Both the position numbers and the translations under genes were made by a program. Below, one piece after another: positions 42,784 through 53,200 of a DNA stretch of 64,000 nucleotides (position 1 is the stretch's first letter; the number at the start of each line of letters is the position of its first letter). Below the pieces are notes generated by a model. It was given only the letters and a program-made list of their open reading frames with translations. It was not told the DNA's origin and ran no database searches. The DNA comes from Shewanella japonica (lineage in GTDB: Bacteria; Pseudomonadota; Gammaproteobacteria; Enterobacterales; Shewanellaceae): assembly GCF_002075795.1 (NCBI RefSeq), contig NZ_CP020472.1, positions 3,207,001 to 3,271,000 of the forward strand, given 5' to 3'.

Positions 42784-43476
42784 TTAGCCACTGACAAGGG
42801 AATGGAAAAATCTATCATGCCTAGGTAAATAATAATTATCATAATTAAAAGACATCACAACACGCTTTGTGCGTCCGATGATTTCATTGCGAGGCACAAA
42901 CCCAATCACACGTGAATCAGCACTGTTATCCCGATTATCACCCAATACAAGATAATACCCGGTTGGCACAGTAACCTCGTTAAACTTTGAGCGTATTGAG
43001 CCCATTTTATTCACTCTTATTGAATGTGCCACGCCGAGTAAATCTTCAATCTTATCCTGCGTATCATCTTGATAACTTTTACCTTGAGAACGATTACTCC
43101 TATAACTAAGATCATGATAATTAATGTTTTGATGGTTAATCACTAGTTGATTGTTGTTTAACGCTACGGTGTCTCCAGGTACGCCAATGACACGCTTTAC
43201 CAGTCTATTTCCAGCAGCTTCGGAGTCAAAAATAATGATATCTCCGCGAGCTGGATCGCCTGTTTTATATAAAGAAACATGAGTAAAAGGAATGCGAACA
43301 TCGTACGCCATTTTGTTTGCAAGAATTCTGTCACCGATTAATATACTTGGCTTCATTGAGCTTGTAGGCACGGTATACCAATCAGCAACTGCGCTTCTGA
43401 ATACACTCATTAACGCAATAAAAATCAGCAGTGATTTATACTCTTTTAGCAACTTTGTGAGTTTGTTTATCATCAT
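42784..43476 (-). CDS. lepB: Signal peptidase I
   Basis: 230 residues, family S26. One membrane helix (SLLIFIALMSVFRSAVADW) then the catalytic Ser in VPTSSMKPSILIGDRILA and the Lys in NRLVKRVIGVPGDTVAL. Box E is LVLGDNRDNSADSRVIG. E. coli LepB has two helices and 324 residues, and is normally next to lepA/rnc. Here the gene is alone and short, so it is probably a second signal peptidase rather than the main one. Confidence 0.92.
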   Translation of the reverse strand: MMINKLTKLLKEYKSLLIFIALMSVFRSAVADWYTVPTSSMKPSILIGDRILANKMAYDVRIPFTHVSLYKTGDPARGDIIIFDSEAAGNRLVKRVIGVPGDTVALNNNQLVINHQNINYHDLSYRSNRSQGKSYQDDTQDKIEDLLGVAHSIRVNKMGSIRSKFNEVTVPTGYYLVLGDNRDNSADSRVIGFVPRNEIIGRTKRVVMSFNYDNYYLPRHDRFFHSLVSG

Positions 43477-43544
43477 AATCCCTTATGTTTAGCTATGAAC
43501 CTAGTGCTAACGCTAAGCTTGCGGCTTTACGCTTACCGTTTAAT

Positions 43545-43592
43545 GTAATGCACTTTCTGTAATGCACTTTATGTAATGAACTTTACGTAATA
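43545..43592. repeat. Tandem 14-bp repeat
   Basis: GTAATGCACTTTCT, GTAATGCACTTTAT and GTAATGAACTTTAC in a row, then GTAATA. It lies 70-120 bp before the lepB-like start, in its probable promoter region, and could vary in copy number. Confidence 0.85.
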
Positions 43593-43776
43593 ATTTGAGC
43601 ACTTGGTTAAAGCAATTATAAGGCCACTATTATTTACCAATAAAATCAGCAATTTAATGTTTTTAGGGTTAACTAAAATGAGTAATATCACCACCTTTTA
43701 GTCTTTTAACCTAAACAAGTGATACGTCGTCATATGAATATGAGTTAAACAAACCACTCGTTCAAAATTTTCGCAT

Positions 43777-43800
43777 TAAAAAAGGAAGCCGAAGCTTCCT
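43777..43800 (-). terminator. Terminator of the dienelactone hydrolase gene
   Basis: AGGAAGC-CGAA-GCTTCCT with a GNRA-like loop and six A on its left for leftward transcription. Confidence 0.9.
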
Positions 43801-43829
43801 GTTATTGTGGCACCATCAATGACGAGTCG

Positions 43830-44720
43830 TTAACTTAATTTCTCTGTAAAAAAGCTAATGGTACGATCCCATGATAGTTTAGCGTTGGCTTCATCATAGC
43901 GACCTGTCGAATCGTTATGAAAACCATGCTTGGCGCCTTTATACATATGCATTTGATAAGGCACTTTATAACGCTTTAAATCAGCTTCGTAGTCAGGCCA
44001 TGATTTATTAACCCGTTCATCTTCTTCACCAAGTTGTACCATTAATGACGCTTTAATATTTTCTCGAAGCTCTTTCTTAGCGGGTGTCCCGTAAAAAGGC
44101 ACCCCAGCGGTAAGCAAGTCAGATTCGACTGCTGCAAGATAATTGACGATATAGCCGCCGAAACAAAAACCTACCGCGCCTAGTTTTCCATTACTGTTTT
44201 CATGGGATTTTAAGAACTTGGCTGCGGCAATAAAGTCCTGCTGAATTTTATCGCGATCCATTGATCGTTGCATCGCACGGCCTTCGTCATCATTACCAGG
44301 ATAGCCACCAAGTGGATACAGCGCATCTGGTGCGAATGCAATAAAACCTGCCTTAGCAAGGCGGCGAGCGACATCTTTAACATAAGGATTTAAGCCACGA
44401 TTTTCGTGAATCACTAATACAACAGGTAATGGACCCGTTTTATTCGCAGGCACCACAAAATAACCTTGACCTTTACCGTGGCCCTGTGGCGAGTCAAATG
44501 TCTCATAAGTCGCTTTAATATCTGCATCATTAAATGATACTTGCTCAGCAAGAGCATAATTAGGTAAAAGTGCAGATGTCAGAACACTCATGGAGTATCC
44601 CACAGCGACTAAAGTACCCAGCTTCTTCATGAAGGTTCGACGGTCCATACCACCGTGGGCATATTCATCATACCAATCAAACGCTTCTTGCGGGATATCA
44701 TCTCTTTTGGGTTGAGACAT
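43830..44720 (-). CDS. Dienelactone hydrolase family protein with Tat signal
   Basis: 296 residues from an ATG at 44720 with GGAGG upstream; the frame extends to 44750 but lacks a signal there. After 30 hydrophilic residues a twin-arginine motif (MDRRTFMKKLG) and hydrophobic stretch predict export. The hydrolase domain has HENRGLNPYVKDVARRLA, nucleophile Cys in VGFCFGGYIV and His in GAKHGFHND. Related enzymes open lactone rings; substrate unknown. Confidence 0.92.
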   Translation of the reverse strand: MSQPKRDDIPQEAFDWYDEYAHGGMDRRTFMKKLGTLVAVGYSMSVLTSALLPNYALAEQVSFNDADIKATYETFDSPQGHGKGQGYFVVPANKTGPLPVVLVIHENRGLNPYVKDVARRLAKAGFIAFAPDALYPLGGYPGNDDEGRAMQRSMDRDKIQQDFIAAAKFLKSHENSNGKLGAVGFCFGGYIVNYLAAVESDLLTAGVPFYGTPAKKELRENIKASLMVQLGEEDERVNKSWPDYEADLKRYKVPYQMHMYKGAKHGFHNDSTGRYDEANAKLSWDRTISFFTEKLS

Positions 44721-44813
44721 TGTTTTTCCTCCATCAAAATAATGATACACAGATCACGATTTATCTAACCTAGTGGAGCGAAGGAAAAAAGTAAATAGCG
44801 ATTCCTATTTCAG

Positions 44814-45059
44814 TTAGTTGACGTCTTTTTCAATACCATAAATATCTTCATCAATTGTTTCTATACGAGCCTCAAAAATAGCCCTTGCATCGTGCAAACC
44901 TTGGTTGTAAAAATGCGCGCCAATATTTTTGCCTAAAAAATCTAACAAGAACTCTGCTTCAAATTGACCTAAGTCTTGGTCTAGCTCATCTTCAAAATAA
45001 CGTTGAAGCTTGTTAACCATCATTTCTCTTTGTTCTGCTGTCAGTTCAATTTTAGACAT
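44814..45059 (-). CDS. DUF2164 family protein
   Basis: 81 residues. MSKIELTAEQREMMVNKLQRY, ELDQDLGQFEAEFLLDFL and IGAHFYNQGLHDA match the DUF2164 family closely. Small, acidic, soluble and helical. No function known. Independent of purF, which is separated by a terminator. Confidence 0.9.
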   Translation of the reverse strand: MSKIELTAEQREMMVNKLQRYFEDELDQDLGQFEAEFLLDFLGKNIGAHFYNQGLHDARAIFEARIETIDEDIYGIEKDVN

Positions 45060-45156
45060 TAAGCCCTTCTCCTAAACCACAATCTTGTGGGGGTAACGAT
45101 GTAAAAACAGGTTGTATTTAATCTTATATCATAAATGTTTGATTGGGTTTCAGATA

Positions 45157-45187
45157 CAAAAAAGCCAGCTTTCGCTGGCTTTTCAAA
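45157..45187 (-). terminator. Terminator after purF
   Basis: AAAGCCAGC-TTTC-GCTGGCTTT with A on the left and T on the right, so usable in both directions. Confidence 0.9.
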
Positions 45188-45207
45188 TGCAATGACGTCA
45201 CGTCAAA

Positions 45208-46719
45208 TTAAGGATGACAAACGTTGTGCATCTCTAAGTTAGTACCAATGTCTTTGCTATTTGCTTTAGCATCGTCATTACGCAACTGTGTTAGGTGATC
45301 TAAGTAAGCTTGGTCAACATCGTTAGTGATGTATTGACCATCAAATACTGAGGTTTCAAAACGTTTAATTTCTGGATTTTCCATGCCAACTGCATCAACT
45401 AAGTCAGTTAAGTCTTGGAAGATAATACCGTCAGCGCCAATGATTTTAGCAATTTCATCAGCATCACGGCCATGAGCAATAAGCTCATTAGTGGTTGGCA
45501 TATCAATGCCATAAACGTTAGGGAAACGGATTTCAGGAGCAGCAGAAGCAAAGTAAACTTTCTTTGCGCCAGCTTCACGAGCCATTTCAATAATTTGCTC
45601 AGAAGTGGTACCACGAACAATTGAGTCATCCACTAACAATACGTTTTTGCCTTTAAACTCAGTGTTAATAGCATTGAGTTTACGACGAACAGACTTCTTA
45701 CGCTCTTGCTGACCTGGCATGATGAACGTACGGCCAATGTAACGGTTTTTCACGAAACCTTGGCGGTAAGGAAGGTCCATACAACGTGCTATTTCTAACG
45801 CGATATCACATGAGGTTTCAGGAATTGGAATAACAACATCAATGTCGTGATCTTCCCATTCTTTTTGAATTTTAGCGCCCAACTTTGCGCCCATATTTAC
45901 ACGGCTGCCGTAAACAGAGATTTTATCCATTGACGAGTCAGGACGTGCAAAATAAACAAATTCAAAAATACATGGTGCATAGCTTGGTTCAACTGCACAT
46001 TGACGAGTAAATAGCTGACCATCTAATGAGATGTAAATCGCTTCACCTGGCGCAACATCACGCATCACTTCAAAGCCTACGGCATCTAATGCAACGCTTT
46101 CAGAAGCGACCATATACTCAGTACCCGTTGGGGTTTCATGCTTACCAAGCACTAACGGGCGGATACCGAACGGGTCACGAAATGCAACTAGGCCCTGACC
46201 AATAATCATCGCTGCAACAGCGTAAGCACCACGGGTTTGGGCGTGTACTTTAGCCACAGCATCAAACACTTCATCAGCGCTTAACGTTAAGCTTCTTGTT
46301 TCTTGTAGTTCGTCAGCTAACAGGTTTAACAACACTTCAGAATCTGATGTGGTGTTAACGTGGCGACGTTTTTTCACTAGGCCTTCAGCCAACTCAACTG
46401 TATTGGTTAAGTTACCATTGTGAGCCAATGAAATACCAAACGGTGAGTTAACATAAAACGGCTGTGCTTCTGAAGCACTTGAGCTACCTGCGGTTGGGTA
46501 ACGCACGTGTCCAATACCGGCTTTACCTTGTAGGCGTTGCATATGTTTTACTTCGAAAACGTCTTTAACTAGTCCATTTGCCTTACGTAAACGAAACGCG
46601 TTCTTGTCAACAGTCACAATACCTGCTGCGTCTTGACCACGGTGCTGAAGCACGGTCAATGCATCATAAATGGTTTGATTAACCGATGACTGACCAACTA
46701 TTCCGACGATACCACACAT
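45208..46719 (-). CDS. purF: Amidophosphoribosyltransferase
   Basis: 503 residues. First step of purine synthesis: PRPP and glutamine to phosphoribosylamine. The N-terminal nucleophile Cys2 follows Met1 (MCGIVGIVG), so no propeptide is needed. Glutaminase motifs [11 protein letters not shown] and [10 protein letters not shown] are seen, and the PRPP loop is [18 protein letters not shown]. Last gene of folC-dedD-cvpA-purF. Confidence 0.97.
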   Translation of the reverse strand: MCGIVGIVGQSSVNQTIYDALTVLQHRGQDAAGIVTVDKNAFRLRKANGLVKDVFEVKHMQRLQGKAGIGHVRYPTAGSSSASEAQPFYVNSPFGISLAHNGNLTNTVELAEGLVKKRRHVNTTSDSEVLLNLLADELQETRSLTLSADEVFDAVAKVHAQTRGAYAVAAMIIGQGLVAFRDPFGIRPLVLGKHETPTGTEYMVASESVALDAVGFEVMRDVAPGEAIYISLDGQLFTRQCAVEPSYAPCIFEFVYFARPDSSMDKISVYGSRVNMGAKLGAKIQKEWEDHDIDVVIPIPETSCDIALEIARCMDLPYRQGFVKNRYIGRTFIMPGQQERKKSVRRKLNAINTEFKGKNVLLVDDSIVRGTTSEQIIEMAREAGAKKVYFASAAPEIRFPNVYGIDMPTTNELIAHGRDADEIAKIIGADGIIFQDLTDLVDAVGMENPEIKRFETSVFDGQYITNDVDQAYLDHLTQLRNDDAKANSKDIGTNLEMHNVCHP

Positions 46720-46752
46720 GGGTAAGCTTCCTCATTGTAAGATGTTTTATAT

Positions 46753-47241
46753 TTATATTTTGGGTACAAAGCTGGAGGTATTTTCCAGATAGTCAAAAAA
46801 CCACTGAATAACCACACCAAATTGGGGTACAAGTTCTGATTCTTTCCACCAATCCTGATTTGGCGAACCGGTAAAAGCATCAAGAAAAAATAATATCGCG
46901 CTGACGATTAATGCCCCGCGTAATGCACCAAAACACAAGCCTAAGACTCGGTCGGTGCCTGATAAACCGGTTTTAGAAACCAGTTGACCAAGTAAATAGT
47001 TAACTAACGCGCCAATGATTAGTGTGGCGATAAATAAGATGGCAATGGCTACGCCATTTCGCATAGTTTCGTCGCTCATTTGAGTCAAATGAACGGCTAA
47101 ATCTTGATAAAATTGGCTAGCAATAAAGAAGGCAGCAAACCATACCACTAAAGACATGGCTTCTTTGGCAAATCCGCGAACCAAACTGATGACAGTTGAT
47201 ATGCCGATGACGATGAGAATAGCGTAATCAATCCAAACCAT
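46753..47241 (-). CDS. cvpA: Colicin V production protein homologue
   Basis: 162 residues, four membrane helices. WIDYAILIVIGISTVISLVRGFAKEAMSLV is split here as WIDYAILIVIGISTV and SLVRGFAKEAMSL, the typical N-terminus of CvpA, and RVLGLCFGALRGALIV follows. Required for colicin V export in E. coli and linked to envelope tolerance. 33 bp before purF and cotranscribed with it. Confidence 0.95.
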   Translation of the reverse strand: MVWIDYAILIVIGISTVISLVRGFAKEAMSLVVWFAAFFIASQFYQDLAVHLTQMSDETMRNGVAIAILFIATLIIGALVNYLLGQLVSKTGLSGTDRVLGLCFGALRGALIVSAILFFLDAFTGSPNQDWWKESELVPQFGVVIQWFFDYLENTSSFVPKI

Positions 47242-47356
47242 TGAGATGGGGATCCGGTATAGATGTTAAGACGGCGCGATTCTAACAGAGACAGAAAACT
47301 TTCTCACCCACTGCTAGATAAATTGACTTTGCGCTGTACCAAACAATAGTGAATAG

Positions 47357-47953
47357 TTAGTTTTCTAGGGGATTGTATTTAACAATTTTACCTTGAAGAC
47401 CCGTTATTTTTTTAATTTTCTGTTGCTGAGTTTTTAGCTTGTCGGCCGATAAATCTGGGCCAACAAACACCTTTGTGAGCGAGCCATCAATTGGTTTTGC
47501 AGGTAAGGTATAAGCGGTAAACCCATTTTGACGCAGTTGTTTTACTAACCCTTCAACATTTTTGGCATTATTAAAACCACCGAGTTGTAGCGTATAACCC
47601 GCTTTAATTGGGGGCGCTTTTTTCTCTACAGGCTCAGATTTAGCCACTTGCTGCGTTTGAGTATTCGTTGGTTTTTTAGCAGGTTCAGTTTGATCTTGCT
47701 CCACAGTCTCTTCTTCTGAAGAGCTAACCAAGTCTTGAGTCTGCGCGATTTCTTCGACTTCAAAAGTCTCAGGTTTATACCCTTCACCGATATCATCTTT
47801 AGCTTGTTCAGTGATAACAGGGCGAAGTGGGATCTCGGTAAATTGTTCGACTTCTCGTTGTTTTTTCCCATCGAGCAAATCAGGTAAAAAAATCACCCCG
47901 AGCGCCACAATTACGACAGTTCCAACTAAACGATTTTGAAATTGAGCAGACAA
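47357..47953 (-). CDS. dedD: SPOR-domain division protein DedD
   Basis: 198 residues from a TTG at 47953, chosen because AAGGGA precedes it and the protein then begins as in E. coli DedD (SAQFQNRLVGTVVIVALGVIFL in parts); the longer frame to 48016 overlaps folC. One TM helix, an acidic/Gln-rich linker (EEIAQTQDLVSSSEEET), and a C-terminal SPOR domain (GYTLQLGGFNNAKNVEGLVK) that binds denuded septal peptidoglycan. Confidence 0.93.
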   Translation of the reverse strand: MSAQFQNRLVGTVVIVALGVIFLPDLLDGKKQREVEQFTEIPLRPVITEQAKDDIGEGYKPETFEVEEIAQTQDLVSSSEEETVEQDQTEPAKKPTNTQTQQVAKSEPVEKKAPPIKAGYTLQLGGFNNAKNVEGLVKQLRQNGFTAYTLPAKPIDGSLTKVFVGPDLSADKLKTQQQKIKKITGLQGKIVKYNPLEN

Positions 47954-47966
47954 TGTGTATTCCCTT

Positions 47967-49259
47967 TTATAATAATTCGCTAAAGCCAGCCACAGTGTAA
48001 AATGAGCCAAAAACAATTACCACATCATCAGTGGTAATATTTGCATTAAGACTTTGCCATGCTTGATTTATCGAAGAAAAATGTGATGATTTTTGCGGTG
48101 GTTCATGTTGTGCAAGCATACCAGCTAATGCAGTGGCCTCTAACCCTCGTTCCACTGGTAAATCGGTAAAGTACCATTCATCAATAACGCCTTTCAGTTC
48201 AGACAAGACTGCGGCTGCATCTTTGTCTTTTAACATGCCACATAAAGCAATAATACGTGCAGGTTTATATTGCTGTAACTGGGAAGCCAAATATTTTGCT
48301 GCATGTGGGTTATGGGCCACATCGACTAACACTTTGGGGCTGTCTTGTACTTGCTCTAAACGCCCGGCTAATGATGCTCTAGCAATACCCGTCATAATAT
48401 CTTTAGGGCTAATGCTTGGCCAAGTTTGCTCTATTACTGCAACAGCTGTGGCGGCATTGGCAAGCGGCAGTTTTGGTAAAAGCAACTTATGAAAGACACA
48501 ATTAGCACCAATGTACTGCCAAGTGTCACCATTAAGGTGGTAATTAAAGTCATGGTTAACACGATAAACATTCGCATTAATTTCTGCTGCGTAATCTAAC
48601 ACAGTGTGAGGCAGGTCAGGCTCGCCGATAATAGCTAGGCATTCAGGACGAAACACGCCTGCTTTTTCAAGCCCGACTAGCTCGCGGGTATCACCTAAGT
48701 ATTCTTGATGGTCAATATCAATCGAGGTGATCACACTGACATCAGCATCAATAATATTGGTGGCATCTAAGCGCCCACCTAGCCCAACTTCCAATAGCAC
48801 GACATCAGGCTTTTCAATATTAAATAAGTACAGGCCAGCTAAGGTTGCATATTCAAAGAAGCTCAAAGAAATAGTGGCACTATCTGGCAAAGTTCTCGCT
48901 GTTTCGATTGCATTAAATGCTGCTATTAATGCGCTGTCAGAAACATCTTGCTGATTAATCCGCACTCGCTCATTAAATTTTAACAAATGCGGTGAGCTAT
49001 AAACGCCAACGGTAAAGCCAGCTTGCATTAATACTGACTCAATCATGGCGCAGGTTGTCCCTTTACCATTTGTGCCAGCGACAGTAATCACTTTTGATTG
49101 AGGGGATAGTACATTTAATCGCTTAGCGACCTCTGTTACACGCGTTAACCCCATTTCAATTTCAGTTGGATGAATAGATAAAAGATAATCCAACCACTGA
49201 GACAAGCTTGCCGAATCTGTCGGTGCTGAACAAGGTTGATTGTCACTAACTGAACTCAT
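47967..49259 (-). CDS. folC: Bifunctional folylpolyglutamate / dihydrofolate synthase
   Basis: 430 residues, Mur ligase fold. ATP loop VAGTNGKGTTCAMIE, folate-binding YSSPHLLKFNERVRI, LLEVGLGGRLDATNI and VDVAHNPHAAKYLA are all present. It adds glutamate to dihydropteroate and tetrahydrofolate. In most gammaproteobacteria accD stands between truA and folC; here only 42 bp separate them. Confidence 0.96.
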   Translation of the reverse strand: MSSVSDNQPCSAPTDSASLSQWLDYLLSIHPTEIEMGLTRVTEVAKRLNVLSPQSKVITVAGTNGKGTTCAMIESVLMQAGFTVGVYSSPHLLKFNERVRINQQDVSDSALIAAFNAIETARTLPDSATISLSFFEYATLAGLYLFNIEKPDVVLLEVGLGGRLDATNIIDADVSVITSIDIDHQEYLGDTRELVGLEKAGVFRPECLAIIGEPDLPHTVLDYAAEINANVYRVNHDFNYHLNGDTWQYIGANCVFHKLLLPKLPLANAATAVAVIEQTWPSISPKDIMTGIARASLAGRLEQVQDSPKVLVDVAHNPHAAKYLASQLQQYKPARIIALCGMLKDKDAAAVLSELKGVIDEWYFTDLPVERGLEATALAGMLAQHEPPQKSSHFSSINQAWQSLNANITTDDVVIVFGSFYTVAGFSELL

Positions 49260-49301
49260 GTTATTCCTTAACTCAATGTCATTGATTAGCGGATGGATTA
49301 A

Positions 49302-50087
49302 TCAATCCAACATAAATAATGGCCCCATAGGTGGCTTAGGTAACTCATAATGCTCAGGGTAAGTTACATCCACTAAATATAGACCATTAGGCTTAGATGT
49401 TGGTGCGGCAAACTTGCGATCTTTTAGCGCCAAAAGCTCATTGACCCACTCGACTTTTTGATTAGATTGTCCAATCTCGATGAGTGTACCAACAATATTT
49501 CGCACCATATGATGTAAAAAAGCATTCGCTTTAATATCCACAATAATGAATGCGCCTTGGCGAGTGACATTCACAAATTCTATCGTTCTTACTGGACTAT
49601 GAGCTTGGCACTGTAACGCGCGAAAACTAGTAAAGTCATGTTCGCCAACAAAAAGTTGCGCCGCTTGATGCATTAATTGATGGTCAAGTGCGTAATGATA
49701 GTGACTTAATCCGTGACGTAATATACCAGGCCTAAATTCACTATTATCAATAAGATAACGATATCGACGCGCCGTGGCAGAAAAGCGAGCATGAAATGTA
49801 TCATCGACTTCTTTTGCCCATCGAATGGCAATATCATCTGGTAATTTGGCATTGACCCCTAAGGCCCACGCCGACATTTGACGTGTAGATTGGGTATCAA
49901 AATGGACCACTTGTCCAGTACCGTGCACACCTGAGTCTGTTCGACCTGCACAAATAATTTCAATGGATTCATTGGCTATTGATGATAAAGCGGCTTCGAT
50001 TTTTTCTTGCACAGACACAACTTCTTTTTGTCTTTGCCAACCGAAATATTGACTACCATCGTATTCGACACCTAACGCCACACGCAT
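49302..50087 (-). CDS. truA: tRNA pseudouridine(38-40) synthase
   Basis: 261 residues. Catalytic Asp in [18 protein letters not shown]. Other TruA motifs are [14 protein letters not shown] at the N-terminus, [14 protein letters not shown] and [19 protein letters not shown]. It modifies U38-U40 of tRNA anticodon arms. Lies between fimV and folC. Confidence 0.97.
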   Translation of the reverse strand: MRVALGVEYDGSQYFGWQRQKEVVSVQEKIEAALSSIANESIEIICAGRTDSGVHGTGQVVHFDTQSTRQMSAWALGVNAKLPDDIAIRWAKEVDDTFHARFSATARRYRYLIDNSEFRPGILRHGLSHYHYALDHQLMHQAAQLFVGEHDFTSFRALQCQAHSPVRTIEFVNVTRQGAFIIVDIKANAFLHHMVRNIVGTLIEIGQSNQKVEWVNELLALKDRKFAAPTSKPNGLYLVDVTYPEHYELPKPPMGPLFMLD

Positions 50088-50129
50088 TGAAATTACCCTC
50101 AGATTTAAAGAGCGCGCATTTTAGCACAA

Positions 50130-50160
50130 AAAAAACGGCGCATGCATTTAGCGCCGTTTG
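50130..50160 (-). terminator. Terminator after fimV
   Basis: AAACGGCGC-N9-GCGCCGTTT with a long A run on its left (T-tract for the fimV direction), between fimV and truA. Confidence 0.9.
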
Positions 50161-50214
50161 TTCGTGATGAAATAGGAAATTAATCGAATGAATGATGATT
50201 AATTAATTTCCAGC

Positions 50215-53200
50215 TTAACTCATCTCGTCAAGTAGTTTGCCAGCTTCGGTTTGCTGGCGTTCATTACCGTCAATTTGAACTTCTTTTAAGATTGCTTTTG
50301 CTGCATCTTCATCTTCAATTTCAATGTAGGCTCTGGCTAAGTCTAACTTGGCGTTCACTGAGTTTTCTTCATCGTCAACATCAATCATTTCAGCATTACC
50401 AATGAGTGAGTTCACTTCGCCCATTTCAACAGCAACATCTTTATATTGATCGCTGATTTCGACATCTTCATCAGCATCATTTAACAATTTATCGATGTCG
50501 ATAAAGCCATTTTCTTGCTCGAAGGTATTTAGCGCAGTATCTGAAACCATGTCAGATGGCTCATCAGAATCTAACCTAGCATCCTGTTTATTACTTTCTT
50601 CTGCATCAAGAGCTGCTAGCGCTTCATCAACCGTTAAATTGTCATCGGTTAATTGGAAGGTCTCGTCATCGATATCATCAACTTGCGCTTCCGATGCTGG
50701 ATGATTTGACGCTTGTTGGAATAAATCAGCTTCCCAATCAAGACTCGCTGCATCCGCTTTTTTTGATTTTAAATCGTCGAAAAAGCCTGACTCTTTCGAC
50801 AATGCCTCTGTATCAGGTTGTTGTTCGATGATGGTATCTGGCTCATCGGCAGATAATCCCGCTAACATGGCATCAAAATCTTGTTCTGAGATGCTGTCCT
50901 GCTCATTTATTTCTTCATCAGATACAAATAATGGAACGTCATCTTGTTCATTAAGTTCAAGCTCATCAAGATCGGTCTCAAGTGTGTCGGCCACCTTTGG
51001 AGCAGTAACTTCACTATTGCTACTATCTAACTCACTCTTGTCTGAATCACTCTTATCAATATCAAAGTCTTCAACATTGAAATCAGCCAATAATGCGTCC
51101 AATTCATCAATATCAGAGTCTTGCTCATCATGACTTTGCTGCACTTGTTGATCGGCTTGCTCAGCTGCTAATAACTCAGCAACTAAAGGATCCTCTTGCT
51201 GCTCACCGGTCGGTATATCATCTTGAATATTCAGTGTTGATTCATCACCCGGTGCAAATTTCAACTCATCTGAAGATTCGGTATTATTTACCGAAACTGG
51301 CTCTATTGCTTCAACATCGGCTAGCAACTCATCTAAATCTGATTCAGACACCGCGGTGCTTTCTTCTAACGTTTCAGCAAACTGATTTTGAGCTTCATTT
51401 GCAGAGTCCGTTTCTAAATCAGAAATAAGCGAGTCAATATCATCATTATCAGTGTCAATGGCTAACTCAGATTCAATTTGCTCAAGCTCTGCTGTCAAAA
51501 CTTGTTCAACATCCAATCCGTCATTGTTTAATGGAGCAAACTCTTTCTCTGTATCAACATCAGCAAGGAGGTCATCAATATCGGACGATTCATCCAAACT
51601 GACAGCAACATCCTCTTCGAGCTCTGCGGCAATCTCTGCAGTGAAATCTTGTTCTTGTTCTGCAGGTACATCTATGGAAGCAAGTAAGCTGTCGATATCA
51701 TCTTCTGCACCACTTTGAGTATCTATTTCAGCTGACTCTTCTGCGGCAGGCTCATCAAAGCCTGCCAGTAAGCTGTCGATGTCATCTTGCGCATCGCTTT
51801 GACTATCTATTTGAGCAGGCTCTTCTGCGACAGACTCATTAACCGCTGGTTCATCAATTGCTGGTTCATCAAAGCCTGCTAGTAAATTGTCGATGTCATC
51901 TTGCGCATCACTTTTACTATCTATTTGAGCAGGCTCTTCTGCGACAGACTCATTAACCGCTGGTTCATCAATTGCTGGTTCATCAAAGCCTGCTAGTAAA
52001 TTGTCGATGTCATCTTGCGCATCGCTTTGACTATCTGTTTGAGCTGGTTCTTCTGCGACAGACTCATTAAGCGCTGGTTCATCATTTGCTGGTTCATCAA
52101 AGCCTGCTAGTAAGCTGTCAATGTCATCTTGTGCATCACTTTGACTATCTGTTTGAGCAGGCTCTTCTCCAGCAGACTCATTAACCGCAGGCTCTTCTGC
52201 AACGGACTCATTAACCGCTGGTTCATCAAAGCCTGCTAGTAAGCTGTCAATGTCGTCTTGTGCATCACTTTGACTATCTATTTGTACTGGCTCTTCTGCG
52301 GTGGACTCATTAACCGCGGGCTCTTCAAAGCCTGCGAGTAAGCTATCAATATCATCTTCTGCAGCACTTTCATCTGAGTCACTGTCGGCAGGAACACTGT
52401 CAACAGGTAATGGTTCTTCCAATGAAGTCTCAATGACATCATCATTGGTATCGAGCCCTTCAAGAAGGCTATCTAAGTCATCCTCATCCGCTTCAAGCGG
52501 CTGCATGTCCTCTTCTTGCTCTTCCATCGCCTCAGCCCAAAGATCATCTAAAGAAGTGCCTTCATCAGATTCTTCCGCTGGTTCTTCTTCGGTGATATAC
52601 ATATCAGCATCAGATTCACCATCGAGAGTGAGCTCTCCTGTATCTTGGTTATCTAGATCTAATAAGTCTTCAATGTTTTCTGGCGATTTCTCATCTTCAT
52701 CTAAGTGAACCGCTAAATTATCAATATCATCGACTTCTGATACGGTCTCTTCACCAGCTTGATCAATCACAGGCTCTGTTTGAGCTGCAGACTCAGGTTC
52801 TGTTTTATTTTTACGACGCATGAGCCAGAAGATAGCGAGGAAAATAATAATCAGTGGTAATGCTGCAACAATTGCTAGCAAAATCATATTATCTGACAAT
52901 GAGCGCCAAAAATCTGTTGGCTCTTCAATAACCTGAGGCTGATTATTTTTTTCAACTAATGCCTGATGTTCTGTATCTAATGCTTGATACTTCTCGGTAA
53001 GTAATTGCAAATCCTCTTGCATTGCAGATAACTGCAAAGTGAGCTCTTGGATTTTTGCTTTCAATGCATTGTTATCTGCATCTTTGACTAATAATGTATC
53101 CTCAGCGCGAGCCAGTTCATCAGTCAGTGACAATGCTTTGGTTTGCGCGTCTTCTAATTTCGCTGTTAGCTCGTCAATTTCAGGCTGCGCTAATAAAGCC

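Larger units (their letters stand above)
43477..43829. other. Intergenic region between lepB-like and dienelactone hydrolase genes
   Basis: About 350 bp with a short tandem repeat (43545-43592), a terminator (43777-43800), and nothing else recognisable. Confidence 0.6.
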
